This document shows, piece after piece, positions 1 to 7,335 of a DNA stretch of 44,807 nt. Position 1 is the first letter of the stretch. Each line of letters opens with the position of its first letter. Made by a program: the position numbers and the translations under genes. Source of the DNA: Coxiellaceae bacterium. GTDB taxonomy: Bacteria; Pseudomonadota; Gammaproteobacteria; Coxiellales; Coxiellaceae. The notes under the pieces are model-generated. The model was given only the letters and a program-made list of their open reading frames with translations, was not told where the DNA came from and ran no database searches. Where the stretch lies: assembly GCA_030680235.1 (NCBI GenBank), contig JAUXWQ010000015.1, positions 1 to 44,807 on the forward strand. Direction: 5' to 3'.

Positions 1-254
1 TGGTTTCAGGTCAATTTACGCAACAGGCGTTGTGGGTTTATTGTTCACAGTAGGGTTTAACTGCCGAATCTTGGTGCATGGTCATACAGACAAGCGCTCT
101 GATTTCTTGATGAGAGCGCGAGTGTTACGAGTGTATTTGCAGGAAATTCCAATGCACATCAACCCATGCATAAACTCTCGCGCAGCGTGCAACGAAGTCC
201 TTGTGCATTTTCGAAACAAATTATCGTTCAAGATCGTCAAAAGATGAAAATTTT
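1..254. other. Intergenic region with no supported gene
   Basis: No convincing gene is seen. A 71-codon open frame crosses the region on the plus strand, but it runs through a degenerate copy of a local repeat and has no recognisable protein features. Bases from about 105 to 195 resemble the hairpin repeat described at 4597-4700: a GATGAGAGCG-like arm, the shared TTTGCAGGAAAT centre, and a weak returning arm. The first 60 bases could in principle be the 3' end of a gene that starts outside the window, but nothing in them decides this. Confidence 0.5.
105..195. repeat. Degenerate copy of the TTTGCAGGAAAT hairpin repeat
   Basis: It shares the order arm, GAGTGTATTTGCAGGAAAT centre and returning arm with the well-preserved element at 4597-4700, but the arms are only partly complementary. 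It lies downstream of the nucleotidyltransferase-like gene at 255-1394. Confidence 0.45.
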
Positions 255-1394
255 TTATTCACCGGGAATTGCTGGTAGAATAGACTTCTTTACCACCAAA
301 AAAAAGAGCTTGCACCAACCAATGTTGCGCTGTTGCTTTAAAGATTGCGGCAGCGTCATCAATAATATAAAACGATTTTTTGAATCTGATTTTTTTTTAT
401 GCATATACCAGCAATAAATAATGAACTCTTTTAATCCAGTTAAAGGCTTTGCAAACACTTTAAAATATTTTATTTCATCTTCCGAGGGACAATATGTCAG
501 GAAATAGTGGGAGACGAATTCTGGAACAGCAATAAATGACTGCCCTTCCAAATAGACAATGCCTTGCTGCATAACAAACGTAATGCCAGCTGTGCTTGCC
601 TGCGCGAGAAAATAGACCCAATTAAAATACGGTGTATTTTTAATAATTGTCACCGCATCAGCGATCCAACGGATTAAAGGCACCTCGCTATATTTTAAAC
701 CATGATACAGCGTATGTATTAGATGATCCTCAGGGCTTAACACAAAAACAGTACAAGGCATCCCTGACGATTTAATTTCTTCCGAAGAAACAATCAAATG
801 TCGCAATTTTTCATCAAAAATACTTTCCGAAAAAATTGTCCAGTGCAAATCAATTTGATCACCTGCAGCATTGGTTAAGGTAACGGCATGTATCATATTT
901 AAAAGCACATCAAGTGTTTTTTTATTTGAAATAAGAGACCAACCTAATTTTAATAGTAAAGCAACAGCTTCTTTAATTTGATCTCGTGGAATTAAAATAT
1001 CAACATCCCCTATAATACGCAGCCCAGGATTTTTGTAGTAAGCCGTGATCATTGCAGCACCTTTTAAAAGACAAATGGAAAATCCGGCTTCTTGCAATAA
1101 CTGAATAACTTTGAATATTTTATTCAACCTCAAATGATTCGCTGCCCATGAATGTCGATACACACTTTTACAAACTTGCATTTCATGAGAGGCTAACAAT
1201 TCAAAAGAAGGTTTTCCTACATTTTGAAATACCAATGGGAAAAAAGTAGTTTCAACATAACTTACTTTTGTAAGATCTGAAAAGGCACAGTATTCTTTCC
1301 ACGCTATTGCTGCCTTTTCTGATTCAAGTAATGCAGACTGTAACAATAAAAACTGCGCTTCTGTTGGCCAACAATTAGAATCATTTTTTTTCAT
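255..1394 (-). CDS. Nucleotidyltransferase-fold protein (NTP_transf_5-like), function unknown
   Basis: This 379-residue soluble protein resembles the uncharacterised nucleotidyltransferase family (PF14907 type). Visible support is a LLKGAAM segment near residue 110, a GDVDILIP motif about 20 residues later that supplies the DxD metal-binding pair of the polymerase-beta superfamily, and a DLHW motif downstream that fits the third acidic position. The N-terminal part is helical in character, and no signal peptide or membrane segment is seen. ATG start, with only a weak ribosome-binding site. In other bacteria the family is often found near peptide-modification or surface-polysaccharide genes, but here it stands alone, divergent from folD, so context gives no substrate. 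The fold call is fairly secure; the reaction is unknown. Confidence 0.75.
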   Translation of the reverse strand: MKKNDSNCWPTEAQFLLLQSALLESEKAAIAWKEYCAFSDLTKVSYVETTFFPLVFQNVGKPSFELLASHEMQVCKSVYRHSWAANHLRLNKIFKVIQLLQEAGFSICLLKGAAMITAYYKNPGLRIIGDVDILIPRDQIKEAVALLLKLGWSLISNKKTLDVLLNMIHAVTLTNAAGDQIDLHWTIFSESIFDEKLRHLIVSSEEIKSSGMPCTVFVLSPEDHLIHTLYHGLKYSEVPLIRWIADAVTIIKNTPYFNWVYFLAQASTAGITFVMQQGIVYLEGQSFIAVPEFVSHYFLTYCPSEDEIKYFKVFAKPLTGLKEFIIYCWYMHKKKSDSKNRFILLMTLPQSLKQQRNIGWCKLFFLVVKKSILPAIPGE

Positions 1395-1426
1395 AACATC
1401 TTTAATGGTCTGTTAAAGCCCGGTTA

Positions 1427-1475
1427 AAATCTCCGAACTCGCTGCGCATGATGCGAGCCACGAGTGTAGCGAATG
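1427..1475. repeat. Partial copy of the GATGCGAG hairpin repeat
   Basis: A GATGCGAGCC...GTGTAGCGAATG stretch matches one arm of the element at 4597-4700 with several changes. It sits in the divergent spacer between the nucleotidyltransferase-like gene and folD. Confidence 0.4.
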
Positions 1476-1636
1476 ATTTATCAAATTTCTTAAGTCACTG
1501 GCTGTGAAGCCTGGAGATCTTAAAAGGCTCTTAGAAACGTGCACAATAGAAACCCTTGAGATAGAATAAACCAGTTTAGGGCCCTCGCACAAATAACCCG
1601 TACAAGTGGCCCTTAATATCACCAGGAAGTATTTTA

Positions 1637-2470
1637 ATGTCTGCACATATCCTCGACGGCCGCGCAGTGGCTGAAAAAATAAAAAACCAAATAAAAGAAA
1701 AAATACTGGCTGAAAACCTGTCTCCTGGATTAGCAGTCATTTTAGTTGGCGACAACCATGCTTCAAAAATTTACATACAACAAAAACAAAAAGCCTGCGC
1801 TGATGTGGGTATTCACTCAACCTTGTATCATTTGCCTGAAAATACCGATCAAACCACATTAGAAAATTTGATTGCCGCTTTAAATAGCGATCAAAAAGTT
1901 CATGGCGTTTTATTACAACTACCCCTTCCTTCACAGTTAAAAACAGATGAATTATTAGAATTAATTGATCCGAAAAAAGATGTTGATGGATTTCATCCCT
2001 ATAATTTAGGTCGACTCGTCCAAAAACGTCCTCTATTGCGTCCTTGTACACCCTTCGGTGTAATGACGTTACTAAAGGAAACTGGCGAAAATTTAGTAGG
2101 AAAAAATGCGGTTGTTGTTGGCGCATCCAATATTGTTGGCAGGCCCATGGCGCTTGAGCTATTAATGGCACAATGTACCGTCACTGTTTGTAACCGTGCA
2201 ACGAAAAATCTACAAGAACATATTCAGCATGCCGATATTTTGATTTCAGCGACAGGTCATTTTGGCGTGATTAAAAGTGAATGGCTTAAAAAAGGGGTCA
2301 TTGTGATTGACGTTGGGTTTAGCCGATTAAGCAATGGCAAAATCACAGGCGATATTGAATTTGAAACGGCACGTGAACGTACAAGCTGGATTACACCCGT
2401 GCCTGGCGGCGTTGGACCAATGACGGTTGCAACACTGCTTCAAAATACAGTGATTGCAACACAATTATGA
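1637..2470 (+). CDS. folD: Bifunctional methylenetetrahydrofolate dehydrogenase / methenyltetrahydrofolate cyclohydrolase
   Basis: FolD interconverts 5,10-methylene-, 5,10-methenyl- and 10-formyl-tetrahydrofolate with NADP, feeding one-carbon units to purine and formyl-Met synthesis in the cytosol. At 277 residues it is the usual family length. Visible motifs are YIQQKQKAC with the catalytic Tyr46 and Lys50 (Y50 and K54 in E. coli), QLPLP, DVDGFHPYN with the conserved Asp near 117, the Rossmann segment VVGASNIVGRP, and the C-terminal PVPGGVGPMT signature. ATG start with an AGGA Shine-Dalgarno at about 1624. It is monocistronic and convergent with htpG. A small inverted repeat (1578-1583 with 1608-1613) lies just before the ribosome-binding site. 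Identification is secure. Confidence 0.97.
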   Translation: MSAHILDGRAVAEKIKNQIKEKILAENLSPGLAVILVGDNHASKIYIQQKQKACADVGIHSTLYHLPENTDQTTLENLIAALNSDQKVHGVLLQLPLPSQLKTDELLELIDPKKDVDGFHPYNLGRLVQKRPLLRPCTPFGVMTLLKETGENLVGKNAVVVGASNIVGRPMALELLMAQCTVTVCNRATKNLQEHIQHADILISATGHFGVIKSEWLKKGVIVIDVGFSRLSNGKITGDIEFETARERTSWITPVPGGVGPMTVATLLQNTVIATQL

Positions 2471-2483
2471 CCCTAGACCCTAC

Positions 2484-2542
2484 AAACACTCGCTAACGCT
2501 CATGCTCGCATCAACCCTCAGAGACGCGAGTTATCGCGTCTC
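2484..2542. repeat. Half-copy of hairpin repeat plus perfect 9-bp stem-loop between folD and htpG
   Basis: ACACTCGCTAACGCTCATGCTCGCAT-type sequence matches the right arm of the element at 4597-4700 (one extra base). It is followed at 2521-2542 by a perfect stem GAGACGCGA / TCGCGTCTC with a 4-nt loop. It lies between the convergent ends of folD and htpG. There is no T-tract on either side, so intrinsic termination is possible but not clear. Confidence 0.55.
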
Positions 2543-2559
2543 AAAATCAACCCGCCACT

Positions 2560-4455
2560 TTACGATGCCAACTCAATCACCAATTGATTCATCGACTTCA
2601 CAAATGCCGCAGGGTTTTCCAATTGCTCACCTTCTGCTAACAGTGCTTGATTTAACAATAAATCCGACCATCGATTAAATCGATCATCATTATTTTCCAT
2701 CTTAACCTTTTGAACGATCGCATGATCAGGATTTAACTCCAAAATAGGTTTCGACGTTGGCACAACTTGTCCCGCTGCTTTCATCATACGCTGCATATGA
2801 CCCGTCATTTCATTTTCATCAAAGACAACACAAGCAGGAGAATCAATTAAACGATGCGTTAAACGAATATCTTTCACGCGATCACCCAACTGTTTTTTCA
2901 TTTTTTCCAAAATATCTTTAAAGCTTTTTTCAGATTCTGCCTTTTTATCTTCAATTTCTTTTTTGTCTTCAAGCTCGCCTAAATCCAAATTACCTTGCGA
3001 AACAGACTGTAATTTTTTACCTTCGAATTCATTCAAATGCGCCATTAACCATTCATCAACACGGTCAGACAACAGTAATACTTCAATATTTTTTTTGCGG
3101 AAAACTTCAAGCAAAGGACTGTTTTTTGCAGCGACAATATTATCTGCAATAATATAATAAATTTTATCTTGTCCCGCTTGCATACGCGAAACGTAATCTT
3201 TTAAACTCACTTCTTGCTTATCAGATTGCGTTGTTGAGAACCGTAATAAATTCGCAATACGATCTTTATTCGCAAAATCTTCTGCAGGGCCTTCTTTCAG
3301 TACCGCACCAAAAGTATTCCAAAATTCTGCATATTTTTCTTTATCATTATTCGCCATGTCTTCTAACGAACTTAATATTCTTTTAACGCATGCGGATTTA
3401 ATGGAATCAATGGTTTTATTAGATTGCAAAATTTCGCGCGATACGTTTAATGGTAAATCATTCGTATCAATAATCCCTTTAACAAAACGCAAATACATTG
3501 GCATAAAATGTTCTGCATCATCCATGATAAAAATGCGTTTTACGTAAAGTTTTAATCCACGCGCCCCTTCGCGTTGCCACAAATCAAACGGTGCACGCTT
3601 CGGAATAAATAATAAACTTGTATAGTCAGATTTTCCTTCAACTTTGTTATGCGCCCATGCCAATGGATTTTCAAAATCATGTGAAATATGTTTATATAAT
3701 TCTTGATATTGTTCGTCTTTAATTTCGCTTTTTGGCAAGGTCCACAACGCATTGGCTTGGTTAACCACTTCTTCTTCTGGCACAACCACTTCATCTTTTT
3801 TCTCTGAAGCCGCTTCCACTTTTTCCATCATGATTGGCAGGGTAATATGATCAGAATATTTTGTGATAATGGTACGAAGACGATAAGGCTCTAAGTATTC
3901 ATCCATTTCTTTTTTAAGGTATAAAGTAATTTCTGTTCCGCACGGTTTAAATTCAATATTATCAACTTTGAATTCACCCTTACCATTTGATTCCCAATAG
4001 ACCCCTTGATTTGTTTGCATACCCGCACGACGCGTACGAACAACCACATTATCTGCAACAACATACGCAGAATAAAAACCCACCCCAAATTGACCAATTA
4101 GCTGAGAATCATTTTTTGCATCACCCGTAATTTTTTCTTTGAATGCACGGGTACCAGATTTTGCAATGGTTCCTAAATTTGCAATCACTTCATCGCGATT
4201 CATTCCAATACCATTATCCCGAATGGTTATCGTACGATTTTCTTTGTTGACGGATACCCAAATTTTCAGCTCAGAGTCATTTTCGTAAAGACCCGCATCA
4301 GTTAATCCTTCATAGCGTAATTTATCAGCAGCATCCGATGCATTTGAAATTAATTCACGTAAAAAGATTTCAGGATTACTATAAAGCGCATGTGCAACGA
4401 GTTCTAATAATTGATTGACGTCTGCGCCAAAAGAAAGTGTTTGAGCTTGTGTCAT
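2560..4455 (-). CDS. htpG: HtpG, bacterial Hsp90 chaperone
   Basis: Homodimeric ATP-dependent chaperone of the cytosol, 631 residues (E. coli 624). The N-terminal GHKL ATPase domain shows [10 protein letters not shown] (Glu34 and Asn38 as catalytic and Mg ligands), [14 protein letters not shown] and GQFGVGFYS for the ATP lid. The middle domain holds the conserved LPLNVSRE segment, and the dimerisation domain follows after about residue 500. ATG start preceded by GAGAGG. The transcript probably begins at the sigma-32 promoter at 4492-4519, leaving a leader of about 30 nt. It is a single-gene unit with its 3' end facing folD. Identification is secure. Confidence 0.98.
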   Translation of the reverse strand: MTQAQTLSFGADVNQLLELVAHALYSNPEIFLRELISNASDAADKLRYEGLTDAGLYENDSELKIWVSVNKENRTITIRDNGIGMNRDEVIANLGTIAKSGTRAFKEKITGDAKNDSQLIGQFGVGFYSAYVVADNVVVRTRRAGMQTNQGVYWESNGKGEFKVDNIEFKPCGTEITLYLKKEMDEYLEPYRLRTIITKYSDHITLPIMMEKVEAASEKKDEVVVPEEEVVNQANALWTLPKSEIKDEQYQELYKHISHDFENPLAWAHNKVEGKSDYTSLLFIPKRAPFDLWQREGARGLKLYVKRIFIMDDAEHFMPMYLRFVKGIIDTNDLPLNVSREILQSNKTIDSIKSACVKRILSSLEDMANNDKEKYAEFWNTFGAVLKEGPAEDFANKDRIANLLRFSTTQSDKQEVSLKDYVSRMQAGQDKIYYIIADNIVAAKNSPLLEVFRKKNIEVLLLSDRVDEWLMAHLNEFEGKKLQSVSQGNLDLGELEDKKEIEDKKAESEKSFKDILEKMKKQLGDRVKDIRLTHRLIDSPACVVFDENEMTGHMQRMMKAAGQVVPTSKPILELNPDHAIVQKVKMENNDDRFNRWSDLLLNQALLAEGEQLENPAAFVKSMNQLVIELAS

Positions 4456-4491
4456 GATTTCCTCTCATCTTAAAAATAATACTAAGATTTG

Positions 4492-4519
4492 AGATGGGGA
4501 TGATGTTCTGGAATTCAAG
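4492..4519 (-). promoter_or_regulatory. Sigma-32 heat-shock promoter of htpG
   Basis: Read on the minus strand: CTTGAA (4519-4514), a 14-nt spacer, then CCCCATCT (4499-4492). The published sigma-32 consensus is CTTGAAA, 11-16 nt, CCCCATnT, so both boxes match almost perfectly. The spacing and the position about 40 nt before the htpG ATG fit. This implies that the organism has RpoH and regulates htpG by heat shock. Confidence 0.87.
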
Positions 4520-4596
4520 TGGGGCGGGACGTCACAACCCCATTACCACTGATTAAGGGCCGATCTCTATGCAACGTGATATAAAAAAACGCGCTT

Positions 4597-4700
4597 ATTT
4601 CTCGATGCGAGCATGAGCGTAGCGAGTGTCTTTGCAGGATATCGCAATGCATACAAACTCCGTAAAAACACTCGCTACGCTCATGCTCGCATCGAGAAAT
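4597..4700. repeat. Intergenic element with perfect 33-bp inverted arms
   Basis: Bases 4597-4629 and 4668-4700 are perfect reverse complements over 33 bp, around a 38-nt loop that contains TTTGCAGGATATCGCAATGC. RNA from either strand would fold into a very stable hairpin. Related but decayed copies or halves occur at 105-195, 1427-1475, 2484-2520, 14251-14285 and 15143-15234, so this is a dispersed repeat family. With the sigma-32 promoter it accounts for most of the 322-nt gap between htpG and the first barrel gene. Confidence 0.88.
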
Positions 4701-4777
4701 GAGAGTGCTTATTGGCATTACTTTGAATCGAGATCGTTATAAGCGACTTTTCTTAATAGCAATGCAACCTGCCACCA

Positions 4778-5494
4778 TCAAATAGTAAATTTATACCCAA
4801 CAAAAGCCGTGTACAAATTCACATCCGGTGCAGCATCGGGCGCACCATAAATCGCATTTCCATTATTCGCCTCAGAATCGCCCGGAATGTAAGTATACTG
4901 AAAACCGAAGATCCAAGCGCTCAGCGTATAATCAACACCCGCTGCAAAAACAGGCGCCCAATAATGACCCGCTCCTGCGAAAGCGGATAACGCAGTGTTG
5001 ATATCACTGTAAGTCATACGACGATATCCCGCACCAATCTTGCCATACAAGTCAACATGCTCCATAACAGGTATTGATAATTTTCCTGCTAAATACAGCA
5101 TCCACGAGCTAACATCCGCCGTTGCAGAAGCAGGTATAGTGACACCACCAATTGAATTACCAGTTCCTTCCACATTAACCGTTGGCAAATAAAACCAACC
5201 TGCTTCAAATGCGATATTTTTAGTTAGGGTATAACCAAAATCTAACCCGCCCGCAAAAGCACCATTGCCATTTGACGTTGGCGTATAATTTGACGCACCA
5301 GACTGACCAATCAATCCATTCGCATTGAAACCTGACCAATTCGATTGACCATAGCCTAGATGCGCATCAAGATAAAGACTCTGTTGAAATCCCGGCGCCG
5401 TAAGCATAAGACGATCAGGGCCACCAGCCATTGCAACAGTTGCGCCCACTACTGTAACACCTACCGCTAATACCAATATTTTTTTTACCAGCAT
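4778..5494 (-). CDS. Outer-membrane beta-barrel protein (OMP_b-brl type), paralogue 1
   Basis: A 238-residue protein with a Sec signal peptide: MLVKK, then a hydrophobic stretch ending in AMA, cleavage before GGPD. The mature part alternates hydrophobic and polar residues with many Tyr, Gly and Trp, and ends in YTAFVGYKFTI, as expected for a small OmpA-like eight-stranded barrel. The second gene shares the segments LGYxxxN, GGxDxGYT, EAGWxYLP, SWxLYxAxK and GxGYRxM. A Shine-Dalgarno AGAGGAAG precedes the ATG. Only 30 nt separate it from the terminator at 5525-5552, so it probably depends partly on read-through from the gene at 5588-6220. Ligand or adhesion role unknown. Confidence 0.85.
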   Translation of the reverse strand: MLVKKILVLAVGVTVVGATVAMAGGPDRLMLTAPGFQQSLYLDAHLGYGQSNWSGFNANGLIGQSGASNYTPTSNGNGAFAGGLDFGYTLTKNIAFEAGWFYLPTVNVEGTGNSIGGVTIPASATADVSSWMLYLAGKLSIPVMEHVDLYGKIGAGYRRMTYSDINTALSAFAGAGHYWAPVFAAGVDYTLSAWIFGFQYTYIPGDSEANNGNAIYGAPDAAPDVNLYTAFVGYKFTI

Positions 5495-5524
5495 TTTATC
5501 AACTTCCTCTAAAACCTTTACTAT

Positions 5525-5552
5525 AAAAAAAGGGGCCGAAGCCCCTTTTTTT
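5525..5552 (-). terminator. Intrinsic terminator after the second barrel gene
   Basis: A GGGGC / GCCCC stem with a four-base TTCG loop (minus-strand reading), flanked by A and T runs, so it can act in both directions. On the minus strand it follows the gene at 5588-6220 by about 35 nt and precedes the next paralogue by 30 nt, which is the position of an attenuator inside the cluster. A small GACGTGA / TCGCGTC inverted repeat lies beside it at about 5562-5579. Confidence 0.88.
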
Positions 5553-5587
5553 CACATAAGACGTGATAAATCGCGTCTCTACAATGA

Positions 5588-6220
5588 TTAAACGTTGAAT
5601 TTGTAACCAACGAAACCAGTATACATGTTCATTTTACCAGCATTGTCTTGCAATGTTGAGTTAGAGCTATTGCCAGTAATGAAAGTGTATTGAGCACCAA
5701 ACAACCAGCTGCCGTAAGTATATTCAATACCTGCAGCCATCAAAGGCAACCAGTAGTTACCGGATGAATTAGCACCGTTAAGGCTCCAATTCAAGTTACG
5801 ATAGCCAACACCCGCTTTCGCGAAAAGATCTAAGTTTTCCATTACTTCTGCAGAGAATTTCGCAGCTGCATAAAGGACCCATGATCTAACTTGACCAGTA
5901 ACCGTATTAGTTGGGTTTGCAAAGCCAGCATTTGGCAAGTACAACCAACCTGCTTCAAGAGCGATGTTACGGGTAAATGTGTAACCCATATCAACACCAC
6001 CAGCAAAGCCACCATTTTTATTATCAACAACGCTAACACCAGCAAGCGTATAATCAGCGGTGTTTGTTGATGCATAACCCAATTGCGCATCGATATAAAC
6101 GCTATTTTGGAATGCAGGTTGAGCAGGCATCGCCATATGATCAGGACCGCCAGCCATTGCAGCAGTTGCACCAATTACAGTTAAACCAGCAGCTAACACT
6201 AAAAGTTTTTTTACCGACAT
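5588..6220 (-). CDS. Outer-membrane beta-barrel protein (OMP_b-brl type), paralogue 2
   Basis: A 210-residue paralogue of the neighbouring gene. The signal peptide (MSVKK...GATAAMA, then GGPDHM) is almost the same as that of paralogue 1. The mature domain has the shared barrel segments AQLGYAST, GGVDMGYTF, EAGWLYLP, SWVLYAAAKF and GVGYRNL, and ends in YTGFVGYKFNV. A GAGGGA ribosome-binding site precedes the ATG. A strong terminator lies just downstream, so this is likely the most highly expressed member of the cluster. Its outer-membrane location is predicted from the signal peptide and strand pattern; its function is not. Confidence 0.85.
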   Translation of the reverse strand: MSVKKLLVLAAGLTVIGATAAMAGGPDHMAMPAQPAFQNSVYIDAQLGYASTNTADYTLAGVSVVDNKNGGFAGGVDMGYTFTRNIALEAGWLYLPNAGFANPTNTVTGQVRSWVLYAAAKFSAEVMENLDLFAKAGVGYRNLNWSLNGANSSGNYWLPLMAAGIEYTYGSWLFGAQYTFITGNSSNSTLQDNAGKMNMYTGFVGYKFNV

Positions 6221-6506
6221 TTTAAATTCCCTCTTTTTTTCGATCTAACAAAAATAGCGTCTTATTAAAAATCTTTTCTTATTCAGATCAGATTTTCAAA
6301 ATGACCCACTTTCCGCTTATATATATGCACTAAGCATATTGGGTCATACTACCCAAAAGGTTTTGAACAAACAAGCTTTTATTCCTTTTGGTACAGAAGG
6401 TTGATCACAAAATACGCAAAACAATTTTATTTGTTTTATTTTTTACCGAAGTTGAGTGAATCTTGTATATTTTCAAAAATTTCACGGTCGCTTGCGCGCT
6501 CGTTTC
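6221..6506. other. Intergenic region with inverted repeats, likely upstream control region of paralogue 2
   Basis: No gene is seen. An inverted repeat ATGACCCA (6301-6308) / TGGGTCAT (6340-6347) encloses an alternating TA-rich tract, and a second short pair TGGGT / ACCCA overlaps at 6340-6355. On the minus strand this lies about 80-130 nt before the start of paralogue 2, a plausible place for an operator, but no promoter boxes can be assigned with confidence. Confidence 0.4.
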
Positions 6507-7241
6507 TTACAGAAAAAATTTATATCCCATGCCCACAGTAAATACATCTGCTGATTCAACACCCATCTCACCAGAAGCAGGCGGTGTCGCTGAAGCATTA
6601 TAAGGGAATGCCGTACTCTCACCCATATAATGCGCATATTGAAATACAGCCATCCATACATCAGCAAATGTATAACTAAACCCTGTCGCAAACAGTGGAC
6701 GAACAAAATTTGATGATCCGTTTGTAATAGGTAATGCGCTAGTGCCAGAAACAATTGCAGTCGTTGACACTTGTGCACGTCGATAAGCAGCACCAAACTT
6801 GAAAAACCAATTTGTATTATTAACCCAAGGTAATTTCACCATGTATTTAGCTGCCAAATAAGCAACCCAACTGGTTAAGTCCACGGACGGCAATGCACTG
6901 CCAGAAGCATTAACCCCTGCGACATTAACAACAGGCAAATATAACCAACCAAGTTCAACAGCAATGTTGTGATTCAAGACATATCCTGCATCAATGCCAC
7001 CAGCAAAACCCCCTCTCACATTACCGCTGTTATTACTGGTAACGCCGGAGTGTGAACGCCAATTTACGTCCGAAGCATAATCTTGCATCCCATACCCAAC
7101 CTGACCTTCAAAGTAATAACCAATATTGGCAGGACGTGTGACGGGTTCGTGCGCATAAAGGCTGTCTGCAATTGCAAGCGATGATCCACCCATTGCTACA
7201 AAAATAGTCGCTCCGACAACAAGAATTTTCCGTAACGCCAT
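6507..7241 (-). CDS. Outer-membrane beta-barrel protein (OMP_b-brl type), paralogue 3
   Basis: A 244-residue protein and the most divergent of the three paralogues. The signal peptide is MALRK followed by a hydrophobic run to about residue 25 (SLAIADS). Shared barrel segments remain: GQVGYGMQ, GGIDAGYVLN, ELGWLYLPVVNV, SWVAYLAAKY and GAAYRRA, and it ends in VGMGYKFFL. A TGAGGTG ribosome-binding site precedes the ATG. The 286-nt gap to paralogue 2 suggests a separate transcript. The strongest link among the three is the EAGW/ELGW-YLP segment, which also fixes the alignment. Role unknown. Confidence 0.82.
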   Translation of the reverse strand: MALRKILVVGATIFVAMGGSSLAIADSLYAHEPVTRPANIGYYFEGQVGYGMQDYASDVNWRSHSGVTSNNSGNVRGGFAGGIDAGYVLNHNIAVELGWLYLPVVNVAGVNASGSALPSVDLTSWVAYLAAKYMVKLPWVNNTNWFFKFGAAYRRAQVSTTAIVSGTSALPITNGSSNFVRPLFATGFSYTFADVWMAVFQYAHYMGESTAFPYNASATPPASGEMGVESADVFTVGMGYKFFL

Positions 7242-7335
7242 TGAAACACCTCATGCATTCAAGCTAAATATCTAGTGAGCAATACTACCGAACTGCTTCT
7301 ACAGAAACAAACGTAAATTTATGTTTATTTTTTGC

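Noticed and set aside
32-247. 71-codon plus-strand open frame at the left edge
   Set aside because: Crosses a degenerate repeat copy, lacks a ribosome-binding site and shows no family features.
1413-1646. 77-codon minus-strand open frame between the nucleotidyltransferase-like gene and folD
   Set aside because: Overlaps the folD start and its ribosome-binding site; no recognisable product.
4515-4718. 67-codon minus-strand open frame upstream of htpG
   Set aside because: Made of the 33-bp inverted repeat and the sigma-32 promoter; translation of repeat arms only.
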